Source: Pseudocalidococcus sp964653145
GTDB lineage: Bacteria; Cyanobacteriota; Cyanobacteriia; Thermosynechococcales; Thermosynechococcaceae
DNA: 64,000 bases
Assembly: GCA_964653145.1 (NCBI GenBank)
Contig: CAZZCG010000015.1
Location: 1-64,000 of the forward strand
Direction: 5' to 3'
The translations under genes were made by a program, and so were the position numbers. Shown here in pieces: positions 27,406 through 34,752 of the stretch; the first letter of the stretch is position 1; every line of letters starts with the position of its first letter. Under the pieces are notes generated by a model. That model saw only the letters and a list, made by a program, of their open reading frames with translations. It did no database searches and had not been told where the DNA came from.

Positions 27406-27696
27406 ATGGCTGCCACTCCTGAGAAAACGCAACAACATCCCCAAGCCAGTCAAGATCGTCTGATTTCCCAACGCCTGTTGAGCGAAGAACCAACCGATTT
27501 AAATCTTGTGGAGCTGGCCCGTCTCCGAATTCGTTACCAGGGATTTCCAGGGGCAGCGGACATCAAAACTGATCTCGACCAGGCCCTGAAGCGGTGGCAA
27601 TTAACCGAAACAGAACTGTTTACTCGAACGCGAAAACTCCATCAACTGGGGGGCCTGTACAAACCCCGAAGCACGAAAAAAGATGACTGGACTTAG
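27406..27696 (+). CDS. DUF3288-like small cyanobacterial protein
   Basis: A 96-residue soluble protein: DRLISQRLLSEEPTDLNLVE, LARLRIRYQGFPGAADIKTD, LDQALKRWQLTETELFTRTR and a basic tail. The helical pattern and the pair RLRIRYQGFPGA fit the cyanobacterium-restricted DUF3288 family as I remember it. No function is known. It stands alone between divergent and co-directional genes. Confidence 0.6.
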   Translation: MAATPEKTQQHPQASQDRLISQRLLSEEPTDLNLVELARLRIRYQGFPGAADIKTDLDQALKRWQLTETELFTRTRKLHQLGGLYKPRSTKKDDWT

Positions 27697-27801
27697 AAAT
27701 ACAAGGACGAACCCTACGGCCTAAATTCAGCCCAAGTTTAAGCTCCAGTTAACCCCCATCCCATCCCCTATGATCTGCCATGGCGTTTCTTCCGTGCAAC
27801 C

Positions 27802-28629
27802 ATGAGTCTCCTCCCAGACCAGGCCCAGGCCAGTGCTGATTTCTTGCAAGAACAGGGTGTCCAATCGCCGGATTTATTGGTGATTTTAGGTTCCGGTTGG
27901 GGTGAACTGGCCCAGGCCGTGACAGTCAAGCTCAAAATTCCCTATTCAGAGATTCTCCACTTTCCCCAAGCCACGGTTCCAGGTCACGGCAATACCGTCT
28001 TGTGTGCTGAATATGGGGGAAAATCCCTCCTGATTTTGACGGGGCGTTTCCACTATTACGAGGGCTATAGTCTGGCGGAAACCACCTTCCCAGTTCGAGT
28101 GGCGGCACTTATGGGGGCCAAGGGCCTCATTACCACCAATGCGGCTGGGGGACTGCGATCCATGTTTCAACCAGGAGATTTATTCGTCATTAGCGATCAC
28201 ATTAACTTCCTGCCTGATAATCCTTTGCGCGGAATCCATGGGGCCGCTTTTGGCTCGAGATTTGTCGATTTAGTCGGGGCCTACGATCCGGCCTGGCAAG
28301 AGTTAGCCCATCGCACCGCTGAGCATCTGGGAGTTCGGTGTCATCGGGGTGTCTATGTGGCACTGCCGGGACCCAATTATGAAACACCGGCGGAGATTAA
28401 AATGCTGCAACGCTTGGGCGGGGATGTGGTGGGGATGTCAACGGTGCCTGAGGTGATTGTGGCAAGGCAAATGGGCTTACGGGTGTTGGGGCTTTCCTGT
28501 ATTACCAATTTGGGCGCCGGCCTGGTGGATCAGCCCTTAGATCATGGCGAAGTGTTAACGGTTGGGCAATCCATGGGGGAATCTTTTAGGCTGATTTTAG
28601 GGGCAATTCTCTCCGCCATGAAAGTCTAA
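27802..28629 (+). CDS. punA: Purine nucleoside phosphorylase
   Basis: A 275-residue trimeric-type PNP that converts guanosine/inosine plus phosphate to base and ribose-1-phosphate. Motifs are LVILGSGWGELA, the phosphate-site FPQATVPGHGN and GRFHYYEGYS, TTNAAGGL, PGPNYETPAEI and GGDVVGMSTVPEVIVARQMG followed by CITNLGAG. The next gene begins 68 bases later on the same strand. Exact substrate preference (inosine/guanosine versus methylthioadenosine) cannot be proved, but the VVGMSTVPE segment fits the inosine/guanosine type. Confidence 0.9.
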   Translation: MSLLPDQAQASADFLQEQGVQSPDLLVILGSGWGELAQAVTVKLKIPYSEILHFPQATVPGHGNTVLCAEYGGKSLLILTGRFHYYEGYSLAETTFPVRVAALMGAKGLITTNAAGGLRSMFQPGDLFVISDHINFLPDNPLRGIHGAAFGSRFVDLVGAYDPAWQELAHRTAEHLGVRCHRGVYVALPGPNYETPAEIKMLQRLGGDVVGMSTVPEVIVARQMGLRVLGLSCITNLGAGLVDQPLDHGEVLTVGQSMGESFRLILGAILSAMKV

Positions 28630-28697
28630 GTCTGAGATTGCCATTCCCAATCGGATCGGAATTTAGAAGCCGCAAATCAAGGCTCAGGAGTTCAGCC

Positions 28698-30335
28698 ATG
28701 GGTCAGCAGTTTTTCTCACGGACTCGTAATTGTCAGTGGGCGCAATTCTTCGGGTGTTTGGGCCTCCTTGGCAGCTTGGTTTTCGGGGCAGCGGGGCCTG
28801 GCCTGGCGGCAGAAAAGTTTTCCATTCCCTACAGTGGGATGCGCTTTAACTTGACGATCAAAGATTTAGAGGTTTACGCCGCCGAGGGCAAGCTCCAGGG
28901 AGAACTGGCCAGCTATGCCAAACACGCCACCCCAGAACAAATGGCTCAGCTTCGAGAAGTCCTCAACACCCGGATTAATGTCCCCCCATTTGCGGTCTCT
29001 CAATTTCTCTATTCCCACTTTGGTGAAACCCTGCTGCAATCCGTTGGGGAAGATTTGCGCACCAGGGCCAATCAAAATGGTTTTTACGGTTTGCGCTCGG
29101 CATTTATCTTGGCGGCCAACGATCCCCAGGGACTAAATCTCCTCAACATTCTTCGCCTTGTGCCCGGGTGCTGCATCAACATCAATACTGAACGGGTACT
29201 CGGACAATTTCGCATTTTTAGTCAGGTGATGGAATCCACAACCCAGGCCATGCAAGGTCTCCATGCCCGTGCTGAAGCTGAGATCAAAGCCATTGGCCCC
29301 ATCGATTTCAGTCAACTCCCAGATCTACGCCAACCGGGCCCCTATCAATGGACCACTGAAACCATCACCGTCACCGATGGCCAACGTCAACGCCAATTTC
29401 AGACCACCGTTTATGTTCCCCAAACCCCAATTCCAGCCCCGGTCGTCTTGATCTCCCATGGTCTTGGCTCCGATGGCAATGATTTTGCTGAATTGGGAAA
29501 ACACCTTGCCTCCTATGGAATTGCCGTCGCCCTACCAAGCCATCCTGGGAGTGATGCCCAACAACGCTTAGCCTTTCTCCAGGGTTATGAGAGACAGGTG
29601 ATTCGTCCGGAGGAATTTCTTGAGCGCCCACGGGATATGACGGTTCTCCTTGATGAACTGACCCACTTAACTAAAACGGATGCACGCTTCCAAGGCAGAC
29701 TCAATCCCAACCAGGCCGGGGCCATTGGCCACTCCATTGGCGGACAGACCGTTTTATCCCTAGCTGGAGCCGAGATTAATTGGTCACAGATTCAAGAGGA
29801 CTGCCAGGGGGAGTTAATTGCCTTGAGCATCTCCCAACCGATACAGTGCAGTGCCTTTCTTCTCAAACCCGATTCCAGGAGTCTGCGCGACCCTCGAATT
29901 AAAGGGGTTATTGCCCTCAATCCCACCCTCCGCACCGTCCTTGGCCCTAAGAATCTCGCCCAGATTGAAATTCCTGTGATGCTGGTGGGGGGTACCGATG
30001 ATCTGGTCACACCGGTGATTTTGGAGCAGGTTGAACCCTTTACCTGGATCACTGCCTCGCCAAAATATTTAGCCATCCTCGAGAAAGGAACCCACCTTTA
30101 CAATCCTGAAGCCGGAAGTCGGGGAGCCGTTCCCTTTCCACCAAGTTTTTATGGCCCGGATCCCACCTTATCCCGACAATACCTCAATGCCCTGAGTGTG
30201 GCCTTTACCCAAACCCACATCGCCAACCAGGCCCCATTTCGTGCCTTTTTAACCCCCACCTACGCCCAGACCATCAGCAAACCTCAAATGCCCCTGGTTT
30301 TTGTCCAAGGTTTTGATGTGCCCCCACCCCGTTAA
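28698..30335 (+). CDS. Secreted alpha/beta hydrolase with DUF1400 domain
   Basis: About 545 residues. A signal peptide (FFGCLGLLGSLVFGAAGPGL then AA) leads to a DUF1400-type domain of about 190 residues (FSIPYSGMRFNLTIKDLEVY, PFAVSQFLYSHFGETLLQSV), then an alpha/beta hydrolase domain. The oxyanion loop is LISHGLGSDGNDF and the nucleophile elbow is IGHSIGGQT; a late GTHLYN gives a candidate catalytic His. I chose the ATG at 28698 with CAGGAG before it; the frame is open to 28638. The family is common in cyanobacteria with no settled substrate; esterase or lipase activity is inferred. Confidence 0.8.
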   Translation: MGQQFFSRTRNCQWAQFFGCLGLLGSLVFGAAGPGLAAEKFSIPYSGMRFNLTIKDLEVYAAEGKLQGELASYAKHATPEQMAQLREVLNTRINVPPFAVSQFLYSHFGETLLQSVGEDLRTRANQNGFYGLRSAFILAANDPQGLNLLNILRLVPGCCININTERVLGQFRIFSQVMESTTQAMQGLHARAEAEIKAIGPIDFSQLPDLRQPGPYQWTTETITVTDGQRQRQFQTTVYVPQTPIPAPVVLISHGLGSDGNDFAELGKHLASYGIAVALPSHPGSDAQQRLAFLQGYERQVIRPEEFLERPRDMTVLLDELTHLTKTDARFQGRLNPNQAGAIGHSIGGQTVLSLAGAEINWSQIQEDCQGELIALSISQPIQCSAFLLKPDSRSLRDPRIKGVIALNPTLRTVLGPKNLAQIEIPVMLVGGTDDLVTPVILEQVEPFTWITASPKYLAILEKGTHLYNPEAGSRGAVPFPPSFYGPDPTLSRQYLNALSVAFTQTHIANQAPFRAFLTPTYAQTISKPQMPLVFVQGFDVPPPR

Positions 30336-30384
30336 GATTCCCCCAGGCCTGGAATTGGCTGGCGAGGGCTGAATTCCCCTGACT

Positions 30385-31242
30385 CTAAAGGTTGGACAGT
30401 GGAGAACGTTGAAACTGACTGGCGGGGGCAATCCGAATTCCGTCTGAGGATGCGTAGGCTACTTCGGGGTAAAAGTCCGCTGGGGGTTGTGGTGTGCGGG
30501 CGACTAAATCGGCAATTCGCAATTGGGTAGCCGCAACATAAATCCCCATGATCCGGGCAGCTCGATTTCCCTGGGCCCCCGCATGAACAATGCCCCGAAT
30601 TCTTCCCCAGACGAGAATATCACCTCCAGCAATGATGGAACTGCCGGGATTTAGGTCTCCCACAACAATGACGGTTCCCGGATGGCAAATTTCAGTCCCG
30701 GAGCGTAACGTCGTTTCCAGATAAAGCGGGCCCGTGATTTTTTCTGCCAGGTCAGATTCAGACTCAGTTAAGGTCAATTGCGGCTGTTGCACTACTGAAT
30801 AGCCCAAAGTGGCTGCAGCAATGGCGGTTTGGCGGCGGCTAGTGACGATCCGACTCAGGGAAATCTGGGCTGGGGTCAGGGCTTCCACCAGTTGCTGCAA
30901 ATGGCGTTGATCCAGGAGGCGATTTCCGGCCCGCAGTTCTAATTCAGCTTGGGGTCGCCAGAAGATCGGTCGTCCCTGCAAATGGAGCTGTAATTGCTGC
31001 CAAAGGGTTTCCCAGTCACCACCGGTTTCTGGGGGAAGTTGGAGCACCAGGCCCTGCTCATCCCCATAGAAGGTAATTCCAGTTTCCAACGGGCTAGCGG
31101 TGGGATTGGTTTCATCCAAATTAACGTCAGTATTGAGGTCTGTAACCCACGGGCCTGGTTCAAAGGAATCGTTGCCAGGGTCAAGGGGGAGATTCTCAGG
31201 CGTCTCTGATTCCTGTAATTCCCCGAGCTCTGGCTCATTCAT
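30385..31242 (-). CDS. minC: Septum site-determining protein MinC
   Basis: A 285-residue MinC. The long acidic N terminus (about 50 residues, rich in Glu/Pro) precedes an N-terminal domain and the right-handed beta-helix C-terminal domain: LYLETTLRSGTEICHPGTVI, VVGDLNPGSSIIAGGDILVW and GRIRGIVHAGAQGNRAARI. MinC blocks FtsZ polymerisation away from mid-cell. The gene overlaps the upstream secreted-protein gene by 4 bases. minD and minE, which often follow in cyanobacteria, are absent here; only the solute-binding and hydrolase genes are nearby. Confidence 0.92.
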   Translation of the reverse strand: MNEPELGELQESETPENLPLDPGNDSFEPGPWVTDLNTDVNLDETNPTASPLETGITFYGDEQGLVLQLPPETGGDWETLWQQLQLHLQGRPIFWRPQAELELRAGNRLLDQRHLQQLVEALTPAQISLSRIVTSRRQTAIAAATLGYSVVQQPQLTLTESESDLAEKITGPLYLETTLRSGTEICHPGTVIVVGDLNPGSSIIAGGDILVWGRIRGIVHAGAQGNRAARIMGIYVAATQLRIADLVARTPQPPADFYPEVAYASSDGIRIAPASQFQRSPLSNL

Positions 31243-32027
31243 GGTTGCCCAACTCGTAATCGCTGGGTCATGAGAATTTTGCCGGTATCACGAATCAAGG
31301 TAACGGAAACCCACTGACTCCCGGCCTGGTTGGGGGCGCGACCAATTTTAAATAATCCCCCTGCTGGTAGGAGTTCCAGCTTAATGGAGGGTTGTTGGAG
31401 ATAGGTTTCAGCATTGATGGGCTGCACAGAGGCTGATCCCAACAAAAGGGCATCTCCCAGGGGTTCTTGAACAATCACATCCAGGTTATAGTCCTGGCCC
31501 AGCCTAACTGAGGTGGGGAGGTCAAATTGTACAGTGGGTGGGGCGGTTCCAGCGGTGAGTTTCGATTGTTCAGCGGTAATATCTTGCCAGACGATTTGGC
31601 CATTGGCGATCCGTTGGCGACTACTCAAGTTGGCATCTAGAGCTAGGGGTTGATCCTGAAAACTACTTTCCCCGGTAATCGCAGTGGTCAGTTCCACTTC
31701 CCAGCCAGTGTTCAGGCGCCGCCACCGATTAATTTTGGTGTGGTAGGTCAGGTTTGGATATTCGGCCCACAGGCGCTGAAGGAGTTGCTCAAGGATGTCA
31801 CGGTTTAGGCCATCCGTGGTGGTGAAACTATCGCTGTAAAACCCAAGAACTGCCTGAAGATTTTTGGCATTGGCGGCGGCATCAAGGTTTTGGATTAAAG
31901 TTTGTAACTCACCGGGAACATTGGTGCGAGAACTACTGGATTGGGCTGCAGCTGGGGGGATGAAGGGTGTGATGCTGCTGGTGGCGAGTGTTAAAGCAAT
32001 AAGAACGGACTGATAAAACCGGGACAT
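31239..32027 (-). CDS. Secreted protein upstream of minC
   Basis: About 262 residues with a signal peptide (FYQSVLIALTLATSSITPFI then PPAAAQ). The mature part begins with an NTF2/SnoaL-like segment (ELQTLIQNLDAAANAKNLQA, VLGFYSDSFTTTDGLNR) and ends with a beta-rich half. I chose the ATG at 32027, with GAGAGG about 10 bases upstream; a TTG at 32054 is the first codon of the open frame. The 4-base overlap with minC means translational coupling. In my memory this pairing recurs in cyanobacteria, hinting at a cell-envelope or division role, but that is inference. Confidence 0.65.
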   Translation of the reverse strand: MSRFYQSVLIALTLATSSITPFIPPAAAQSSSSRTNVPGELQTLIQNLDAAANAKNLQAVLGFYSDSFTTTDGLNRDILEQLLQRLWAEYPNLTYHTKINRWRRLNTGWEVELTTAITGESSFQDQPLALDANLSSRQRIANGQIVWQDITAEQSKLTAGTAPPTVQFDLPTSVRLGQDYNLDVIVQEPLGDALLLGSASVQPINAETYLQQPSIKLELLPAGGLFKIGRAPNQAGSQWVSVTLIRDTGKILMTQRLRVGQP

Positions 32028-32246
32028 TACCGATGGCCTCTCCAGAGTTAACAATCATGGACACATTACCCGTGATCATGACTTGACTTAATTTACACCT
32101 GTCTCCATACCCCATCACTAACGCCGCTGGAAACATGGTTGGTGAATGCCTTAAGCCAGGCCATTTCAGCCAGCAATTACCAGATTAGCTCTCATCATAG
32201 CGCTGTCGTTCCGCTTGAGTTAGCGCTGGCTTTTAGATTTGTCAAT

Positions 32247-33542
32247 TCACTCAGGCTGGGGTTGCAGGCGTTCCCAACGGGCCTGGGCCTGGGTGAGGGC
32301 AGAGTTGGCATTGCTTTGGCCGAGTAACACAGATTCTAAGGCTTGCCCAAGACTTTCAGAAAAGCGCGCATACCCTGGGAAAAGTGGCCGGGCCTGGGCC
32401 TGCGGCATTTGGTCAAGGAAAACCTGAAGAGCAGGTTGGGAGGCAACAAAGGTTTGATATTTCGGGTTATCCCGCACTCGGCGATTGACGGGTAAATAGC
32501 CTGTTCCCAGGGCAAACTCAGTTTGAAAGGCTTCACCCATGACGTATTCAGCAAAAGTCCAGGCCGCCGCTTCTCGCACTGGGTCAGTTTTGAAAATAAA
32601 GAGGTTTTCGCCGCCAAGAGCAGTGGCTGCCCGAACATCCTCAGGAATGGGCATCACCCCATAATCCACCTGGGTTTGTTGTAACTGGCCAAGGGTCCAC
32701 GGGCCCGTAATTTGCATGGCCACACGTCCAGTTAGGAAATTATCCAGTTCGTAACCCCGCTCCGGTAAAGAAAGAATCGCCGAACCATCCTGAATCAGGT
32801 CAGACCAAAACTCCAATCCAGCCAGGGCACCGGGACTATCCAAACGGGCTGTTTCCAGGGAATTTCCCAGGGTTCCGCCAGCACTCCACATAAATGGCAG
32901 CCAGGTGAAAACGGCAAAATCTCCGCGACCAAGGGCCAACATAATTCCGTGGGCCGGTTTTTGCCCCGCTCGGTCTTGGGGTTGGCTGAGCCTTTGGGCA
33001 ACTTGGCGAAACTCCCCCCAGGTTTTGGGCAGGGTGGAAATTCCGGCGGCAGCGAAGAGACTGGGTCGGTAAAATACCCCGAGGTTATTGGTATCAAAGG
33101 GAACAGACCAAATGTGATCTTCAAAGACCATCGTGGCCAGGAGGACGGGTTCAATTTCTGTTTTTCGCGCCGAGGCAGCCCACCAATCGTCTAAAGGCCG
33201 AAGCGCTCCTAGTTCCACCAGTTGTCCTGTAATTGTGGGATTAAACCAGAGTAGGTCTGGGGGGGCATTGCCAACGACGGCAGCCAGGATTTTTGGCAAT
33301 TGCTGATCCGGTTGCCCGACGTAAATGCTTTCCACTTGAATTGAGGGGTGGGTCTGGTTAAAGCGATTGATCAGGGTTTGCAAAATCTCGCGATTTGGTG
33401 GTGGATTGACTCCTTGCCAGAGGGTTAAGTGGACAACATCCCCGCCAGGCCTCGGCGCACACCCCCAAAGTTGCAGCAGCAGAATTCCCAGCCCTAACCA
33501 CCGTAAGCATTGCCAAAGTCGTTGCCAGAGATTTATTTGCAT
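32247..33542 (-). CDS. ABC sugar-type solute-binding lipoprotein
   Basis: A 431-residue family-1 extracellular solute-binding protein. The N terminus has a hydrophobic stretch and a lipobox LQLWGC, so it is anchored to the outer face of the inner membrane. Typical segments are VHLTLWQGVNPPPNREIL, TWGEFRQVAQRLSQPQDRAG, NFLTGRVAMQITGPWTLGQL and GTGYLPVNRRV. Such proteins feed sugars or glycosides (for example trehalose- or glucosylglycerol-type substrates in cyanobacteria) to an ABC permease. No permease or ATPase gene is adjacent, so the partner is elsewhere. The substrate is not visible. Confidence 0.85.
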   Translation of the reverse strand: MQINLWQRLWQCLRWLGLGILLLQLWGCAPRPGGDVVHLTLWQGVNPPPNREILQTLINRFNQTHPSIQVESIYVGQPDQQLPKILAAVVGNAPPDLLWFNPTITGQLVELGALRPLDDWWAASARKTEIEPVLLATMVFEDHIWSVPFDTNNLGVFYRPSLFAAAGISTLPKTWGEFRQVAQRLSQPQDRAGQKPAHGIMLALGRGDFAVFTWLPFMWSAGGTLGNSLETARLDSPGALAGLEFWSDLIQDGSAILSLPERGYELDNFLTGRVAMQITGPWTLGQLQQTQVDYGVMPIPEDVRAATALGGENLFIFKTDPVREAAAWTFAEYVMGEAFQTEFALGTGYLPVNRRVRDNPKYQTFVASQPALQVFLDQMPQAQARPLFPGYARFSESLGQALESVLLGQSNANSALTQAQARWERLQPQPE

Positions 33543-33664
33543 AAAAAACCATTTCAGCCATGATTAATTTTGGCCCCGGGGCCTGGGAAAACCATCCCTT
33601 TTCCAAAATTTTCTAATTTTCTTATTCAAATAGATTCCCCAACTACGCTAATATGGTGATCCAC

Positions 33665-33746
33665 GGGCGAGTGGCGAAATTGGTAGACGCGCTAGACTCA
33701 AAATCTTGTTCCGCGAGGAGTGTCGGTTCGAGTCCGACCTCGCCCA
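33665..33746 (+). tRNA. tRNA-Leu (CAA anticodon)
   Basis: GGGCGAG at 33665-33671 pairs with CTCGCCC at 33739-33745, followed by discriminator A. The anticodon loop CTCAAAA gives CAA, reading UUG leucine codons. A long type-II variable arm (TTCCGCGAGGA, stem TCC/GGA) and the T arm GTCGG-TTCGAGT-CCGAC are complete. The anticodon stem CTAGA/TCTTG contains one T-T mismatch at its second pair. CCA is not encoded. The 3' end of this gene is the integration site of the element that follows. Confidence 0.95.
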
Positions 33747-33747
33747 T
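33736..33747. other. Left attachment core (attL) in the tRNA 3' end
   Basis: GACCTCGCCCAT covers the 3' end of the T arm, the acceptor strand and the discriminator base of tRNA-Leu. The identical 12 bases recur at 42398-42409, so this is the crossover core. Confidence 0.75.
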
Positions 33748-33913
33748 AAAATACCTATCTGAGACAGTCTGAGATTGTCTATAAAGCATGACTGGTAAAG
33801 GGTTTAAGCCTTATTCCTTGTCTAAGCTAGTCTCATGTTGTCTAGGGTAAGCTAGGGGTAAGTGGGGGTGCTTTTCAGGGTAAATCCCCCAACAGTGAAA
33901 GGAGCTACTCCCA
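33748..33913. other. Left-end region of the element with short repeats
   Basis: There is no gene. Repeated short motifs are present: CTGAGACAGT/CTGAGATTGT near 33766-33780 and GGGTAAGCTAGGGGTAAG near 33847-33863. These could be recombinase or excisionase arm sites, and also the promoter region of the first gene. GGAGCTAC lies just before its start. Confidence 0.35.
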
Positions 33914-34351
33914 ATGTTTGATTTTCCCCATAGAGGCAAGCATCCGGAAGAGATCCAGCTAGAGCAACAGGCCCAGGCCATGGCCGAAAAAATGCTTAGA
34001 AAGCGACCGAAGCCGACTTATCAAATTCAGATACTGAAATTTATCAACGAATTGCAACGGCATGAAGTTTCTCAAGAAATCAGCAAATTGATTAACGAAA
34101 AGACTCCTGAATGGCTGTCGGCGTATCCTGACGAATTTCTCTACCTTCCTAAAATATGGTTTGACTGCTTGGATGACAACGAATATCGGGCCTATGCTCA
34201 AGCACTGAAGGATTTGGAACGCAAAGAGCTAGTTGTCGTTACAAAAGTAAAGAATCCGTCAGGAGTCAAGGAATTTAAGTTAGTTAGAATCACACTCCCT
34301 GGAATCCTTATATCAGAAGCATTGCAGAGACTCCTATCCAGTAAAAAGTAG
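33914..34351 (+). CDS. Element protein 1, hypothetical
   Basis: A 145-residue basic, mostly helical protein. An N-terminal Glu/Gln-rich helix (EEIQLEQQAQAMAEKMLRKR) is followed by ILKFINELQRHEVSQEISKL and a C-terminal part that looks like a winged helix (AYAQALKDLERKELVVVTKV, GVKEFKLVRITLPG). A DNA-binding role is plausible because the gene's own 3' end carries 22-base tandem repeats. I do not recognise a named family. Confidence 0.55.
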   Translation: MFDFPHRGKHPEEIQLEQQAQAMAEKMLRKRPKPTYQIQILKFINELQRHEVSQEISKLINEKTPEWLSAYPDEFLYLPKIWFDCLDDNEYRAYAQALKDLERKELVVVTKVKNPSGVKEFKLVRITLPGILISEALQRLLSSKK

Positions 34352-34396
34352 ATTCCTATCCAGTAAAATTAGGCTTCCTATCTACTGACAATTCAA
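34331..34396. repeat. Three 22-bp tandem repeats
   Basis: Units begin at 34331, 34353 and 34375, exactly 22 bases apart. Shared start is TTCCTATCCAGTAAAA (first unit C for the first T; third unit TTCCTATCTACTGACA). The array spans the stop codon of element protein 1 and ends 45 bases before alpA. A 22-bp period puts each unit on the same face of the helix, which suits an iteron or operator. Confidence 0.7.
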
Positions 34397-34440
34397 TAAA
34401 ATCCGAAGTATGCTAAATCAGTCTAATTTGAGATTTAGCC

Positions 34441-34665
34441 ATGCAACCTGAGAATGGATTCCTTCGGATTAACGAAGTTCTAAAATTTGTCCCCATCGGA
34501 AAGTCTACGTTGTGGCTTTGGGTGCGACAAGGAAGATTCCCAAAGCCAGTAAAGCTTTCCCAAACGGTCACAGCTTGGAAAAGTGTTGACGTTCAAAACT
34601 ATCTAGCGGATCCGTGCGGGTGGCGACCCAATACGCAAGAAACCCCCATCGGGGCAAAACGATGA
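34441..34665 (+). CDS. AlpA-family helix-turn-helix regulator
   Basis: A 74-residue protein with the AlpA/MerR-like pattern: FLRINEVLKFVPIGKSTLWL then WVRQGRFPKPVKLSQTVTAW and KSVDVQNYL. AlpA proteins activate excision genes or act as regulators in prophage-like elements. The repeats immediately upstream are a likely target. Its 3' end overlaps a terminator-like hairpin that separates it from the primase gene. Confidence 0.8.
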   Translation: MQPENGFLRINEVLKFVPIGKSTLWLWVRQGRFPKPVKLSQTVTAWKSVDVQNYLADPCGWRPNTQETPIGAKR

Positions 34666-34679
34666 GGGTTTCTGAAATT
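34639..34679 (+). terminator. Terminator between alpA and the primase gene
   Basis: GAAACCCCCATCG (34639-34651) pairs with CGATGAGGGTTTC (34660-34672) with one mismatch around an 8-base loop; TGAAATTTTT follows. The left arm lies inside the alpA coding end. It could separate or attenuate expression of the downstream replication genes. Confidence 0.65.
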
Positions 34680-34752
34680 TTTGGGGTGGAATTAAGCAAG
34701 CACTTAAATTCTACCCCTCCAGTCCACTTAAAACACTCCCAAGGAGGGGAAA

